Assembly (NCBI GenBank): GCA_029861865.1
Contig: JAOTYL010000003.1
Span: 124,001 to 188,000 of the forward strand
Source: Myxococcales bacterium
Lineage (GTDB): Bacteria; Myxococcota_A; Polyangia; Polyangiales; Houyiibacteriaceae
DNA: 64,000 bases
Direction of reading: 5' to 3'
The notes beneath the pieces were generated by a model that was not told the origin of the DNA, searched no databases, and saw only the letters and a list, made by a program, of their open reading frames with translations. The position numbers were made by a program, and so were the translations under genes. Numbering within the stretch: position 1 is the stretch's first letter; the number at the start of each line of letters is the position of its first letter. Below, piece by piece: positions 34,113 to 43,008 of the stretch.

Positions 34113-35327
34113 TCATTCATGGCGCAGAGCCTCGATAGGCTCGAGCTGTGCCGCGCGCCGAGCAGGGAGATAGCCAAAGAGCACCCCGACACTGGTTCCA
34201 AAGGCGGCGGCACCGATCATCGTCAACACCGACAGGCTTTCGGACCAACCCATGGCCTCCGCCACTAGACTCGACATGAGCCAGCCTACAAAGACACCCG
34301 CAAGCGATCCGGTAAACGACAACACCACAGCCTCGGACAGGAACTGCAACAAGATCTGCCTCGGTGATGCGCCAATGGCCGACCGAATCCCGATTTCTTG
34401 GGTGCGCTCGGCGACCGACACCAGCTGGATGTTCATCACCCCAATGCCGCCGACCAGAAGCGACACTGCGGCAATGCCTATGAGCAACCCCGTCAAGATG
34501 TTCGAGACCAGCCGCGCCGCGGCCGCGGCTTGCACCGGGCTCCCGATTCGAAAATCGTCCGGCTCCGTTTCGGACAAGCGGTGGGAGCGGCGCATGATCG
34601 GAACCACCTCTTCCATGGCCGATTCCAACAAACCGATGTCACGCACTTGTAGCTCGAATCCCTTATAACCCATCGGCATCCCGAGGAATGCTGCGAAAGT
34701 GGTCGCGGGGACCAGCAGAATGTCGTCCACATCTCTGCCGCTGGTCGCCTGCCCTTTGGAGGCGAGCACGCCGATAATCGTGCACGGGAGGTTCGAGCCA
34801 ATGGTGACCGTCTGTCCCAGCGGATCGGCCAGCCCGAACAGCTCGCGCGCAACCGTGAGGCCGATCACCGCAACCTTCGCTCGCTGTTGGACGTCGGCGT
34901 CATCGAACATGCCTCCGGTCGAAATCGGCCACTCTCGGATCTTGACGAATCCCGGCGAGGTACCGAAAACCTCGGTGGAAGAGGTTGCATTCGCCGATCG
35001 GACGGCCTGCACCTCAATGGTCATAGGAACGACACGCTCGACCGTCACTGCGTCGCGCCTCAACGCCTCGAGGTCGGCATCTGTCAAGGGCTTGGGGCTA
35101 CCACCGAAGTCGCGCCGCCCGACGTTGCTACTGATGGACGCCACGCGCGTGCCCAAAATCTCGAATTGCTCCATGACCGTCGTGCGTGCTCCGGTCCCAA
35201 AGCTCACCATGGCGATGAAAGCGGCCACCCCGATGGCCAGGCCCAACATCGTGAGCGTGCTCCGGCCCGGGTTGCGGATCGTCGTGCGGAACGCGTGCCC
35301 CAGGATTTCGCTACGTGTTCGACGCAC
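34113..35327 (-). CDS. MacB/FtsX-type ABC transporter permease
   Basis: This 404-residue inner-membrane protein has one N-terminal helix (TLTMLGLAIGVAAFIAMVSF), a periplasmic MacB_PCD domain of about 220 residues, then three C-terminal helices (LLIGIAAVSLLVGGIGVMNI, VLSFTGSLAGVFVGWLM, LTMIGAAAFGTSVGVLFGYL). RTQEIGIRSAIGASPRQIL is the conserved FtsX/MacB coupling segment. GTG 35327 is chosen because it overlaps the ATPase stop by 17 bp and begins just before [17 protein letters not shown]; a longer frame upstream would overlap the ATPase more. Unlike E. coli MacB, the ATPase is a separate protein. Confidence 0.87.
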   Translation of the reverse strand: MRRTRSEILGHAFRTTIRNPGRSTLTMLGLAIGVAAFIAMVSFGTGARTTVMEQFEILGTRVASISSNVGRRDFGGSPKPLTDADLEALRRDAVTVERVVPMTIEVQAVRSANATSSTEVFGTSPGFVKIREWPISTGGMFDDADVQQRAKVAVIGLTVARELFGLADPLGQTVTIGSNLPCTIIGVLASKGQATSGRDVDDILLVPATTFAAFLGMPMGYKGFELQVRDIGLLESAMEEVVPIMRRSHRLSETEPDDFRIGSPVQAAAAARLVSNILTGLLIGIAAVSLLVGGIGVMNIQLVSVAERTQEIGIRSAIGASPRQILLQFLSEAVVLSFTGSLAGVFVGWLMSSLVAEAMGWSESLSVLTMIGAAAFGTSVGVLFGYLPARRAAQLEPIEALRHE

Positions 35328-36012
35328 GATCGCTCCCGTGGGCGACGATCTTTCCGTCGCGCAAAAAGATCTGGCGGTGACAGAAGTCTGCCACATCTGG
35401 ATCGTGCGTCACGATGATCAAAGTGAGCGATCGAGCCGCGTGGATCTCGAGAAGCAAGTCCATGACCTCGTTGCCAGTCCGTGTGTCGAGGGCTCCGGTA
35501 GGTTCGTCGGCGAGTAGCAGGCGGGGCTGGGCGGCGATCGCGCGCGCGATCGCAACCCGTTGCTTCTCCCCACCCGAAAGCTGCGACGGCCTGTGGCTCA
35601 TTCGATGGCCTAACCCAACCCGCTCGATGAGCTCGGTTGCGCGTGCCTCCCGGTCCTGGCGACCCAAGCCTGAATAGTAGAGCGGCAACGCGACGTTCTC
35701 GATAACCGTGTTGTCGGAGATCAGGTGAAACGACTGAAAGATGAAGCCGATGTAGTGAAGGCGCACCCAGGCTTGCTCCCGGCGACTCAGGGTCGAGACG
35801 TCGCGTCCGCCGAGCGAGTAGGATCCACGCGTCGGGCCATCGAGGCACCCGAGGATGTTGAGCAAGGTGGACTTGCCCGACCCGGAAGGCCCGCGGAGCG
35901 CGACGATCTCGCCGGATCCTACCGTCAGATCCACCTCGTCGAGCACAGGCGCCGTCATGTTGGGAAACTCTTTGCGAATGCCGTGGGCTTGGACGATCGA
36001 GAAGCCGCTCAT
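35311..36012 (-). CDS. ABC transporter ATPase (MacB/LolD type)
   Basis: This 233-residue nucleotide-binding subunit carries Walker [10 protein letters not shown], signature LSGGEKQR, Walker [13 protein letters not shown] and the switch His (LIIVTHDPD). The [20 protein letters not shown] stretch and [12 protein letters not shown]-loop match the LolD/MacB family that serves lipoprotein release and macrolide or peptide export. The ATG overlaps the adaptor's stop (ATGA, 36009-36012) and its 3' end overlaps the permease start, so the three are translationally coupled. Confidence 0.93.
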   Translation of the reverse strand: MSGFSIVQAHGIRKEFPNMTAPVLDEVDLTVGSGEIVALRGPSGSGKSTLLNILGCLDGPTRGSYSLGGRDVSTLSRREQAWVRLHYIGFIFQSFHLISDNTVIENVALPLYYSGLGRQDREARATELIERVGLGHRMSHRPSQLSGGEKQRVAIARAIAAQPRLLLADEPTGALDTRTGNEVMDLLLEIHAARSLTLIIVTHDPDVADFCHRQIFLRDGKIVAHGSDRASNT

Positions 36013-37259
36013 CGTCGGCCCTTCAAAGACAGCAATGGGCTGTTCTCTTCGCCTTCCAGCGCGAGGCCAATGGCGATCGGGTCGTCGACGTCGAGGCTGT
36101 CGGGCTCGGTCGGCCGAATTTCCGTGAAGGCGCCGTCGGAAAGACCTACCTCGACGGGGATCTCCTCGAGCACGTCTCCCCTGACGCGCCAGACGCGGCT
36201 GCGCGCGGGTGCAGCGCCCGCACCCTCTGGAGTGAACCGAAGCGTCGCCTCACGCACCGCTAACACGTCGTCGACCTGGGCAACGTTGACCCGGACCTGC
36301 GCCGTCATGCCCGGACGCAACAGATGCTCGGTGTTCTCGGTCGCAAGCTTGACGTGATAGAAGATCGCTCCGTACTCGGTGTAGGGGTCGGGGCTGATGT
36401 GCTTCACTGTCGCTTCGAAGACCCGGCCCGGATACGTGGGCACCTCGAACTTGGCACCAAGCCCAACGGTCACCTCGCCGATGTCAGCTTCGCCGATTGG
36501 AGCCGCAACGTTCATTTGGTCGACCGGAGCGCCGATCCGGAACAGGCGGTTTCGGGGTCCGACGATCATCCCCGTGTGAGGCGGGACCTCGAGAACGAGC
36601 CCTGCACGCGGGGCAACGATGTCGGTTCGGTCCCGTTCGCGGCTCCGGAGAGAGGCTCGGCTGCTCGCTGCGGCGCGCTCTGCCCGCGCCGCTTGCATCA
36701 CAGCCCGGGCTTTGGCCATTTCCGAGCGTGCGGTCTCCAGGGCGTTGTTGCTGGCCAGGCTCTTCTCTGCGAGACGCTTCGTGCGCTCGAACGATTCGGT
36801 CGTGCGTTCCGCCGCGGCTGCCGCCTCCGAGACGCGCGCGCGAGCTGCCTGCAGCTCCGCCTGCGCAACGTGAAAGGCGGCCTCAGCCACGCTTTTGTCG
36901 AGCTGCGCGAGGAGCTGCCCCTCCTCGACGCTGTCGCCCGGCTGAACCACGACCTTCACGAGCTGCCCCTCGATCGGTGCTGGCACTTCGACTTGATCGG
37001 TGAGCTCCAGATGACCGGTCACCCGGATCTCTTTGACGATCGATGTTCGTGAAACCTCAGCAACCCGATACGGGCTTTCCCCGGGACCGCGTGTCAGGAA
37101 GTACGCGGCAACCAGGCCTCCAATCACGAGCACCCCGGCGACGAGCGCGATCACTCGACCGCGTGATGAATCGAGCCGCGGTATCTCCAGCTTCTCGTCA
37201 ACCGGTGTCTGACTTCCTTCCACCTTGGGCGCATAGTAGCTTCGACTCGTGACGTCCAT
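36009..37259 (-). CDS. MacA/HlyD-family periplasmic adaptor
   Basis: This 416-residue protein is anchored by one N-terminal helix (VIALVAGVLVIGGLVAAYFL). The lipoyl/barrel-sandwich half begins VAEVSRTSIVKEIRVTGHLE and includes VPAPIEGQLVKVVVQPGDSV. A long coiled coil follows (AEAAFHVAQAELQAARARVS ... EMAKARAVMQAARAERA), then TDIVAPRAGLVLEVPPHTG and the beta-barrel domain (LLRPGMTAQVRVNVAQVD). Such adaptors bridge the permease and TolC. ATG 37259 is used because the upstream frame is basic and unlike the family. It heads the four-gene operon. Confidence 0.88.
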   Translation of the reverse strand: MDVTSRSYYAPKVEGSQTPVDEKLEIPRLDSSRGRVIALVAGVLVIGGLVAAYFLTRGPGESPYRVAEVSRTSIVKEIRVTGHLELTDQVEVPAPIEGQLVKVVVQPGDSVEEGQLLAQLDKSVAEAAFHVAQAELQAARARVSEAAAAAERTTESFERTKRLAEKSLASNNALETARSEMAKARAVMQAARAERAAASSRASLRSRERDRTDIVAPRAGLVLEVPPHTGMIVGPRNRLFRIGAPVDQMNVAAPIGEADIGEVTVGLGAKFEVPTYPGRVFEATVKHISPDPYTEYGAIFYHVKLATENTEHLLRPGMTAQVRVNVAQVDDVLAVREATLRFTPEGAGAAPARSRVWRVRGDVLEEIPVEVGLSDGAFTEIRPTEPDSLDVDDPIAIGLALEGEENSPLLSLKGRR

Positions 37260-37450
37260 TCGATTGCCTCGGCGTGGTGCCCGGCTTCCAAGGGCGCGAG
37301 CCACTTGTACACGACCATGCGCTGCCACGCGAGACCGACCAGGCTCGCGGATGCGAGCTTGATCACATCGAAGAGCGCGACGGCTTCGCGGTCCGAAGGA
37401 ATCGGCACGAACCCAATGGCCTCAAAGCTGGGTTCCGCTATCCTTGCGCC

Positions 37451-38434
37451 ATGCGTTTGCTCCTATTGGCGGCGGCCTTTTGCGTGTCTCTCCCCGCCTG
37501 CGGAGGTACGAACGGCAGCACAGGTGGTTCTGGTGGCGCGCCAGGCGCGGGCGGCACGGCGGGCGAAGGCGGCTCGGGCGGCCTAGCGGGCGAAGGCGGT
37601 TCAGGTGGCTCTGCAGGTGCCGGCGGCACGGCGGGCGCAACTGGTGCCGGCGGTACTGCGGGCGCAGGTGGTGCGGGTGGTACCGCGGGCGCAGGTGGTG
37701 CGGGTGGTACCGCGGGCGCAGGTGGCACGGGCGGTGCCGCGGGCGCAGGTGGCACGGGCGGCAACGCGGGTGCAGGTGGCACGGGCGGCAACGCGGGTGT
37801 TGGCGGTGCAGCGGGCGCAGGTGGCACTGGTGGACAAGGAGGCGACGCTGGCCCACTCCCAGACCTCACGGCGACCGTGTCGAATGTCTATATAGCGCTC
37901 GACACGACAGTTTCGGCTGCCGACCTGCTCGAAGGATGCGCCTCGGCCAGCAGCGGCATCGATCTCGTACGATTCTCGGGGACTACCAACAACCTTGGTC
38001 CTGCAGACGTAGTGGTCGGAGATCCCGGCTGCCCCAACTGCGAGCGGAATCCATTGGCGGTGTGCGACAACCCGAACTTCATCTGCGCACCCGCCGAGGG
38101 CCACGGCCACGGTCACTATCAGAACTTCGCCTCGTATGAGCTCCTCGACGAGACCGGTCAAAACGTGGTTGCACAGGGTCACAAGCAGGGGTTCTGCCTG
38201 CGAGACACCAATTGCACCTTCGGATCACCGACATTCAGTTGCCACTTCCAAGGTTTGACCGCCGGTTGTTCGGATGTGTACAGCCATACTCTCGGGTGCC
38301 AGTACATCGAGATCACCGACGTGCCTGGGGGCGACTACTTGGTGCGGATGACGAGCGACCCCCTAAATCTTTTCGAGGAAGCCAACGAGACGAACAACTC
38401 GCATTCCGTCCCCGTTACGATTCCGTCCCGATGA
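37451..38434 (+). CDS. Lipoprotein with Gly-rich stalk and lysyl oxidase domain (copy 1)
   Basis: The 327-residue protein has a lipoprotein signal (LLLLAAAFCVSLPAC). It then has about 115 residues of Gly/Ala/Thr-rich 9-residue repeats, then a lysyl oxidase (LOX) domain from LPDL (about residue 137). Copper ligands correspond to H218-G-H220-G-H222. K245 (GHK245QGFCLRD) and Y277 (GCSDVY277) align with the human LOX Lys320 and Tyr355 that form the lysine tyrosylquinone cofactor. Conserved Cys (FCLRDTNC, GCQYIEITDV) and ETNNSHSVPV near the end also match. Animal LOX oxidises lysine side chains to aldehydes for collagen cross-linking; the bacterial substrate is unknown. A second copy follows 223 bp later. 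Confidence 0.85.
   Translation: MRLLLLAAAFCVSLPACGGTNGSTGGSGGAPGAGGTAGEGGSGGLAGEGGSGGSAGAGGTAGATGAGGTAGAGGAGGTAGAGGAGGTAGAGGTGGAAGAGGTGGNAGAGGTGGNAGVGGAAGAGGTGGQGGDAGPLPDLTATVSNVYIALDTTVSAADLLEGCASASSGIDLVRFSGTTNNLGPADVVVGDPGCPNCERNPLAVCDNPNFICAPAEGHGHGHYQNFASYELLDETGQNVVAQGHKQGFCLRDTNCTFGSPTFSCHFQGLTAGCSDVYSHTLGCQYIEITDVPGGDYLVRMTSDPLNLFEEANETNNSHSVPVTIPSR
37540..37850 (+). repeat. 27-bp tandem repeats coding a Gly-rich stalk
   Basis: The segment inside the first lysyl oxidase gene encodes degenerate 9-residue units (GTAGAGGAG, GTAGAGGTG, GNAGAGGTG). At least six consecutive units are recognisable between about 37650 and 37810, with near-identical DNA. Such stalks are common in Myxococcota lipoproteins and may vary in length by slippage. 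Confidence 0.75.
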
Positions 38435-38657
38435 GGTCCGCATTAGCAGGGGGGGCATCTCGATGGTGCTTGCCCAGGCCCGCGTGATCTAACGATTTTT
38501 TTGATCGACTCTCCGTTAGGCAGCTCACAATTTCGTGCTGCCCTTGCGCCTCACACACCGCCTGTCCTGCTTTCCCCATTTCGTGTTAACGTCGTGACTC
38601 GCACGCGCCGACGAGCGGGTGAGCCCCAACAGCGATGTGTGTCGCAAGGAGGTCAAC

Positions 38658-41009
38658 ATGATTCGTCGAGATCGAGCACTGTTCAGGTTTGCGGTGCCCC
38701 TCAGCATCGTGGTGGTCACCATGGCTTCGGGCGTTGGACACAGCCATGCTCAGCCACCCGGAGTGCTTTCGATCCCAGCCGAGGGCGGGGTCGTTGCCGG
38801 CTCTACCAGCGGCTCGAGTAACTATAGCGCGAGTTGCGGCACCGGAAGCGTGCGTGCGCCTGAGCAGGTTTTCGAATGGATCCCCGATGTATCCGGGACG
38901 GTCACCATGGAAACCTGCGGCCCGAACACCGCCTTCGACACCGTGCTGTATGCTCGGAGTGGAAGCCTTTCAGGTTCGGGGCTCGCGTGTTCGGATGACG
39001 TGAGTGGCTGCGCGGTCAACAGCGGATCACGCAACTCGGGGCGACACGGATCGAGGATCAGCTTCGACGTCACCGCTGGACAAAAGTACTACATATTCGT
39101 CGACGGCTACGAACCCTCGTCCGGTGCGTCGGAGGGGGACTTCGAGCTCACGGTTACTCCACCTTTGGCATCGTCCTGCGGTGACGGAGTCGTGAATGGA
39201 TCCGAACAATGTGACGGCCCGGATGCCTCGGCTTGCTCTACGGGCCAATGTTACGATCCAGATTCAACCTCGGGGCAGCCATGCACGTGCGTGCCACCGA
39301 CTTCGTCGTCGAACATCCCGCCGCCTGGCGGCATCGTCAGTGGTTTCACGAGTGGAGCCAGCTTTGAGAGCGGATCATGTGGAGCGGGCAGCGTGAACGC
39401 GCCCGAGCAGGTTTTCTCTTGGACACCCGATTTCAGCGGGCAGGCGACGATCGAAACATGTAGCTTCATCACGGAGTTCGACACCGTCGTGTACGTTCGC
39501 CAAGACAGTCCGACGGGCAGTGAGATCGCTTGCGATGACGATACTCCGGGTTGCGCCGTCAGTAGCGGTTCAGCCAACTCGAGTCGTCATGGCTCCCGCG
39601 TGTCGGTCACTGTGACCGCAGGGGAGACCTATTACGTGTTCGTGGACGGATACAGCCCGTCGTCGGGGACGTCTGAAGGTGCCTTCGAACTGGCCGTGAC
39701 ACAGTCCGGAAGCGGCGGCGGCGGCGATTTGCCGGACCTCGCGTCGCTTGTGTCAGATGTCCAGATACGGCTCGACACGACCGTTCCGGCCGCTGACCTA
39801 CTCGAAGGCTGCGCCTCGGCTCAGAGCGGCGTCGATCTTGTGCGATTCGCAGGAACGACGATCAACCTCGGTCCAGCCGACCTCGTCGTTGGAAATCCTG
39901 GCTGCCCAGACTGCGAGGACAACCCTTTGGCAGTGTGCGCCAACCCGAACTTCATATGCGCACCAGCCGACGGCCATGGGCACGGTCACTATCAGAACTT
40001 CGCCGCCTATGAGCTGCTCGACGAGACCGCGCAAAACGTGGTCGCGGTGGGTCACAAGCAGGGATTCTGCTTGCGAGACACATCCTGCACGTTCGGTTCG
40101 CCTACATACGACTGCACATTTCAGGGCCTGACCGCCGGTTGTTCGGACCTTTATTGGGCTTCTCTCGGGTGCCAATACATCGACATCACGAACGTACCGG
40201 GGGGCAACTACTTTGTACGGATGACAGCCGACCCGCTAAATCTCTTCGAGGAGGCCGACGAAACGAACAATGCGCACATGGTTCCGGTCACGATTCCGGA
40301 TCGCGGCAACGTCAGGCCTGTCGCGCAACCCGATTCGGCTACGACACCCGAAGACACACCGATCACGATCGACGTATTGTCCAACGATAGCGATCCCGAC
40401 GGGTTCCTGGATCCCGCGTCTGTCAATGTCGCCGTCGGCGCTTCGAATGGGTCCACGTCGGTGAGCTCGAGCGATGGAATGATCACCTACACTCCGAATC
40501 CCAGCTTTTCTGGTGGGGACGCCTTTACCTATGAAGTATCGGACAATGAGGGAAGCACGGACGCAGCGGTTGTGACGATCACGGTTGGCACCAGCAGTGA
40601 GCCCCAGATCCCTCCGGGAGGTGGTGTGGTGGCCGGGTTTACCAGCGGAACCAGTAGTCACAGCGGAACCTGCGCTTCAGCTAGCGGACGCGCTCCTGAG
40701 CAGGTCTTCACTTGGGTACCGGACGTATCAGGGACGGCGACACTCGAAACCTGCGGTCTCAATACCGAGTTCGATACAGTGCTCTACGTGCGGGACGGCG
40801 GCATTGCCGGAACCGAGCTGGGTTGTTCGGACGACGTCAACGGATGCGGCGTGAGCAGCGGCTCGAGCAACTCGGGGCGTCACGGGTCACGCGTGGTCTT
40901 CAACGTGGTGGCTGGTCAAACGTATTACGTCATCGTCGACGCGTATCGACCATCCTCCGGAGCGTCGGAAGGCAACTTCGAACTGACGGTGATTCCTGCG
41001 GCGCCCTGA
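38658..41009 (+). CDS. Secreted multidomain protein with lysyl oxidase domain (copy 2)
   Basis: This is a 783-residue exported protein. ATG 38658 follows AAGGAGG by 5 bp, and the signal peptide ends near SHAQPPG. Order: PPC-like beta domain (about 35-160), a Cys-rich link (CGDGVVNGSEQCDGPDASAC), a second PPC-like domain (about 215-345), and the LOX domain (about 360-555). A cadherin/Big_9-like module (PDSATTPEDTPITIDVLSND, about 560-650) and a third PPC-like domain follow. LOX residues: H440-G-H442-G-H444, K467 (GHK467QGFCLRD) and Y499 (GCSDLY499). The PPC units share NSGRHGSR and TYY.(I/V)FVDGY-type strands. The LOX core is close to that of the upstream gene, so the pair arose by duplication. 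Its 3' end is 2 bp from the convergent sulfatase-like gene. Confidence 0.87.
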   Translation: MIRRDRALFRFAVPLSIVVVTMASGVGHSHAQPPGVLSIPAEGGVVAGSTSGSSNYSASCGTGSVRAPEQVFEWIPDVSGTVTMETCGPNTAFDTVLYARSGSLSGSGLACSDDVSGCAVNSGSRNSGRHGSRISFDVTAGQKYYIFVDGYEPSSGASEGDFELTVTPPLASSCGDGVVNGSEQCDGPDASACSTGQCYDPDSTSGQPCTCVPPTSSSNIPPPGGIVSGFTSGASFESGSCGAGSVNAPEQVFSWTPDFSGQATIETCSFITEFDTVVYVRQDSPTGSEIACDDDTPGCAVSSGSANSSRHGSRVSVTVTAGETYYVFVDGYSPSSGTSEGAFELAVTQSGSGGGGDLPDLASLVSDVQIRLDTTVPAADLLEGCASAQSGVDLVRFAGTTINLGPADLVVGNPGCPDCEDNPLAVCANPNFICAPADGHGHGHYQNFAAYELLDETAQNVVAVGHKQGFCLRDTSCTFGSPTYDCTFQGLTAGCSDLYWASLGCQYIDITNVPGGNYFVRMTADPLNLFEEADETNNAHMVPVTIPDRGNVRPVAQPDSATTPEDTPITIDVLSNDSDPDGFLDPASVNVAVGASNGSTSVSSSDGMITYTPNPSFSGGDAFTYEVSDNEGSTDAAVVTITVGTSSEPQIPPGGGVVAGFTSGTSSHSGTCASASGRAPEQVFTWVPDVSGTATLETCGLNTEFDTVLYVRDGGIAGTELGCSDDVNGCGVSSGSSNSGRHGSRVVFNVVAGQTYYVIVDAYRPSSGASEGNFELTVIPAAP

Positions 41010-41011
41010 CG

Positions 41012-42850
41012 TCACTCGGTGAACGCCAGGCGTTGGTGCGCGCGAAACGCAAGCAAGCGCTTCACGATGCGCTTCTTGGTTTCGCCCGACACCACCGTGC
41101 CGTCACGCTCTTCCGGGTCGTGCTCGAGGTCGTAGCGGACCAAGCGATCATCCGTCACATCGTAAATGTACTTGTCGGGATACTCGAGCAGGGCCAACCC
41201 GAGGTCGTCGAAGAAAGTGGCCATGAAGGCGGGCTGCGGCTCGACCGTGCGCAGAAGACTCACGCCCTGCACAGGCGTCTCGACGTCCAGCACGCCAAAG
41301 AGGTCGGCGATCGTCGGGGCGATGTCGATATGTCGACTGGGAATCACGCCCGGATGCTGCATGCGGCCATCGGCGGACCAGAACACTGCCGGCACCGTCA
41401 CCTCCTCCTCGAACAGAGAGCTGTTGTGGACGAACATCCCGTGCTCGCCAAAGGACTCGCCGTGATCTCCCACGATGACGAATAGCGTGTCCTCGAGCAG
41501 CCCAGCAGCCTTGAAGTGCTCGACCATTTCACCGAGCAGCTCGTCCGCATTGCCAAGGCAGTCCCGATAGTCCCCGTAGTCATGCGCTCCCGAGTCGCGC
41601 TCCGTGCACGAATAAGGGTAGTGCGCCGCGAGCGGGAAGAAGAGCACTGCGAAGGGCCCGTCTATCTTGGCTAGCTCCTGCACTCCTAGCTCATAGAGCT
41701 CGGAGTCGGCGGTCCCGAAGCTGGAGTCGGCGCCCAGCGCCTTGCCTTGTTTGGCCGCGAGCTCGAAGGCCTGCATCCGAGTCTCGATCCCAGTCGAGGC
41801 CAGCATGCCGTCCATGTTTTCAAACGCCAGATACAACGAGCTGTACACGATGGTGTTGACACCCTGCGCTTTCAGATCGTGGAACACAGAAGGATGATAA
41901 TCCTCGACCACCTCTTGCATTTCGATGGCGGGGTAGGGGTGCCGCCCAGTCAACAGCGCATAGTAAGCCTTCGAAGAGTGCGGCACGGATACGTAGCAGC
42001 GACTCAACATTCCCTCGCGCGCCATTCGTGCCAGGTTTGGCGAGATTGTATCGTCCGACAATAGATCCAGACCACGCCAACGCACGGACTCGTAAATTAC
42101 GAAGACCAGGTTTCGAAATGGTGCGACGCTAGGGAGTCGGACGCGGGGAGTAGCGGCCTGACGTGACGCGGGTGCTGGCCTTTGTTCGAACTGGACGGCG
42201 AGCGGCTGTAGTGCTTGAAGGTCGCTTCGAGCGTTGGCTACCGGCTCCACCAAAGGCCGTAACAAGATGTTGTCGTTGAGGTGGTAGCGCTGATCACCAG
42301 CGGCCAACGAGGCGATGTAGAGAGCGACGCAGACACCGCCGCCTGCCATCATGCGGCTGAATCGGGGCGGACCCGGAGCGCCCGTTCGCCCAGAGTGAGC
42401 AAGGACGGCGATCGCGGCCCATATCCCCGCGTAGACGCCACCCACGATGGCCAGAATCTGATAGAAGGCCAGGTCGAGGCCGGCGTCATGCCGAAAAAAG
42501 ACGTCGAAGCCGGAGACGAGGCCTTCTGCGTTTGTCCACGCGTAGCTCAAGAGCCCCCAGTCTGTCGGCTTCAGCCACAGCTGGCGCACGCGCGCGTCGA
42601 GCATCAGCCACAAGAGCAACAGCCCTAGGCTCAAGAACGCTAGCCACAAGCGGGTCCGGGTGGGGCGGGCCAACCAGAGCGCCAACACCATGAGTACGAG
42701 CACCGCCAAGAGCAGATCTTGGGCAAGCACGAACGCCACATCGAGCGGGGCGAGGTCACCCCAAAGACTGGTGTTGACGTGCCAGACGAGCAAGAGCTTC
42801 GGGATGATGAGGGTGAGGGCCGCGAGAGCGAGTAGTAAGATGAGTGCCAT
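41012..42850 (-). CDS. Membrane-bound sulfatase/LTA-synthase-like transferase
   Basis: The 612-residue protein has about five membrane helices in the first 190 residues, then an alkaline-phosphatase-superfamily domain. NLVFVIYESVRWRGLDLLSD opens it (metal Glu) and VPHSSKAYYALLTGRHPYPA holds the candidate Ser/Thr nucleophile. FVIVGDHGESFGEHGMF supplies metal Asp/His, and SRHIDIAPTIADLFGV follows. Relatives include phosphoethanolamine and phosphoglycerol transferases and lipoteichoic-acid synthases; in a Gram-negative cell modification of a periplasmic glycan or lipid is more likely. It lacks the Cys-x-Pro-x-Arg formylglycine motif of true sulfatases. It is convergent with the lysyl oxidase gene. 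Confidence 0.75.
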   Translation of the reverse strand: MALILLLALAALTLIIPKLLLVWHVNTSLWGDLAPLDVAFVLAQDLLLAVLVLMVLALWLARPTRTRLWLAFLSLGLLLLWLMLDARVRQLWLKPTDWGLLSYAWTNAEGLVSGFDVFFRHDAGLDLAFYQILAIVGGVYAGIWAAIAVLAHSGRTGAPGPPRFSRMMAGGGVCVALYIASLAAGDQRYHLNDNILLRPLVEPVANARSDLQALQPLAVQFEQRPAPASRQAATPRVRLPSVAPFRNLVFVIYESVRWRGLDLLSDDTISPNLARMAREGMLSRCYVSVPHSSKAYYALLTGRHPYPAIEMQEVVEDYHPSVFHDLKAQGVNTIVYSSLYLAFENMDGMLASTGIETRMQAFELAAKQGKALGADSSFGTADSELYELGVQELAKIDGPFAVLFFPLAAHYPYSCTERDSGAHDYGDYRDCLGNADELLGEMVEHFKAAGLLEDTLFVIVGDHGESFGEHGMFVHNSSLFEEEVTVPAVFWSADGRMQHPGVIPSRHIDIAPTIADLFGVLDVETPVQGVSLLRTVEPQPAFMATFFDDLGLALLEYPDKYIYDVTDDRLVRYDLEHDPEERDGTVVSGETKKRIVKRLLAFRAHQRLAFTE

Positions 42851-43008
42851 ATTGCGCGGCGACGGCCTGACACGAAGCAGACTGACTCATGATGTAAGGT
42901 CAAGATACTTCTGGCAAATGGAAGCAGCGATACCGCCCCTGCCCAAGCGATCGAGGCTGGGGTCGGACCGAGCGGAGTTGGGGCCGTTCACGAGGTTCGA
43001 AGCCCGAC

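Noticed and set aside
35325-35396. Longer start for the MacB-like permease
   Set aside because: The extra 23 residues are Ser/Thr/Arg-rich, unlike the family, and would overlap the ATPase gene by a further 69 bp; GTG 35327 fits better.
37540-37850. Possible CRISPR-like repeat
   Set aside because: 27-bp units without spacers that keep one reading frame; coding Gly-rich stalk.
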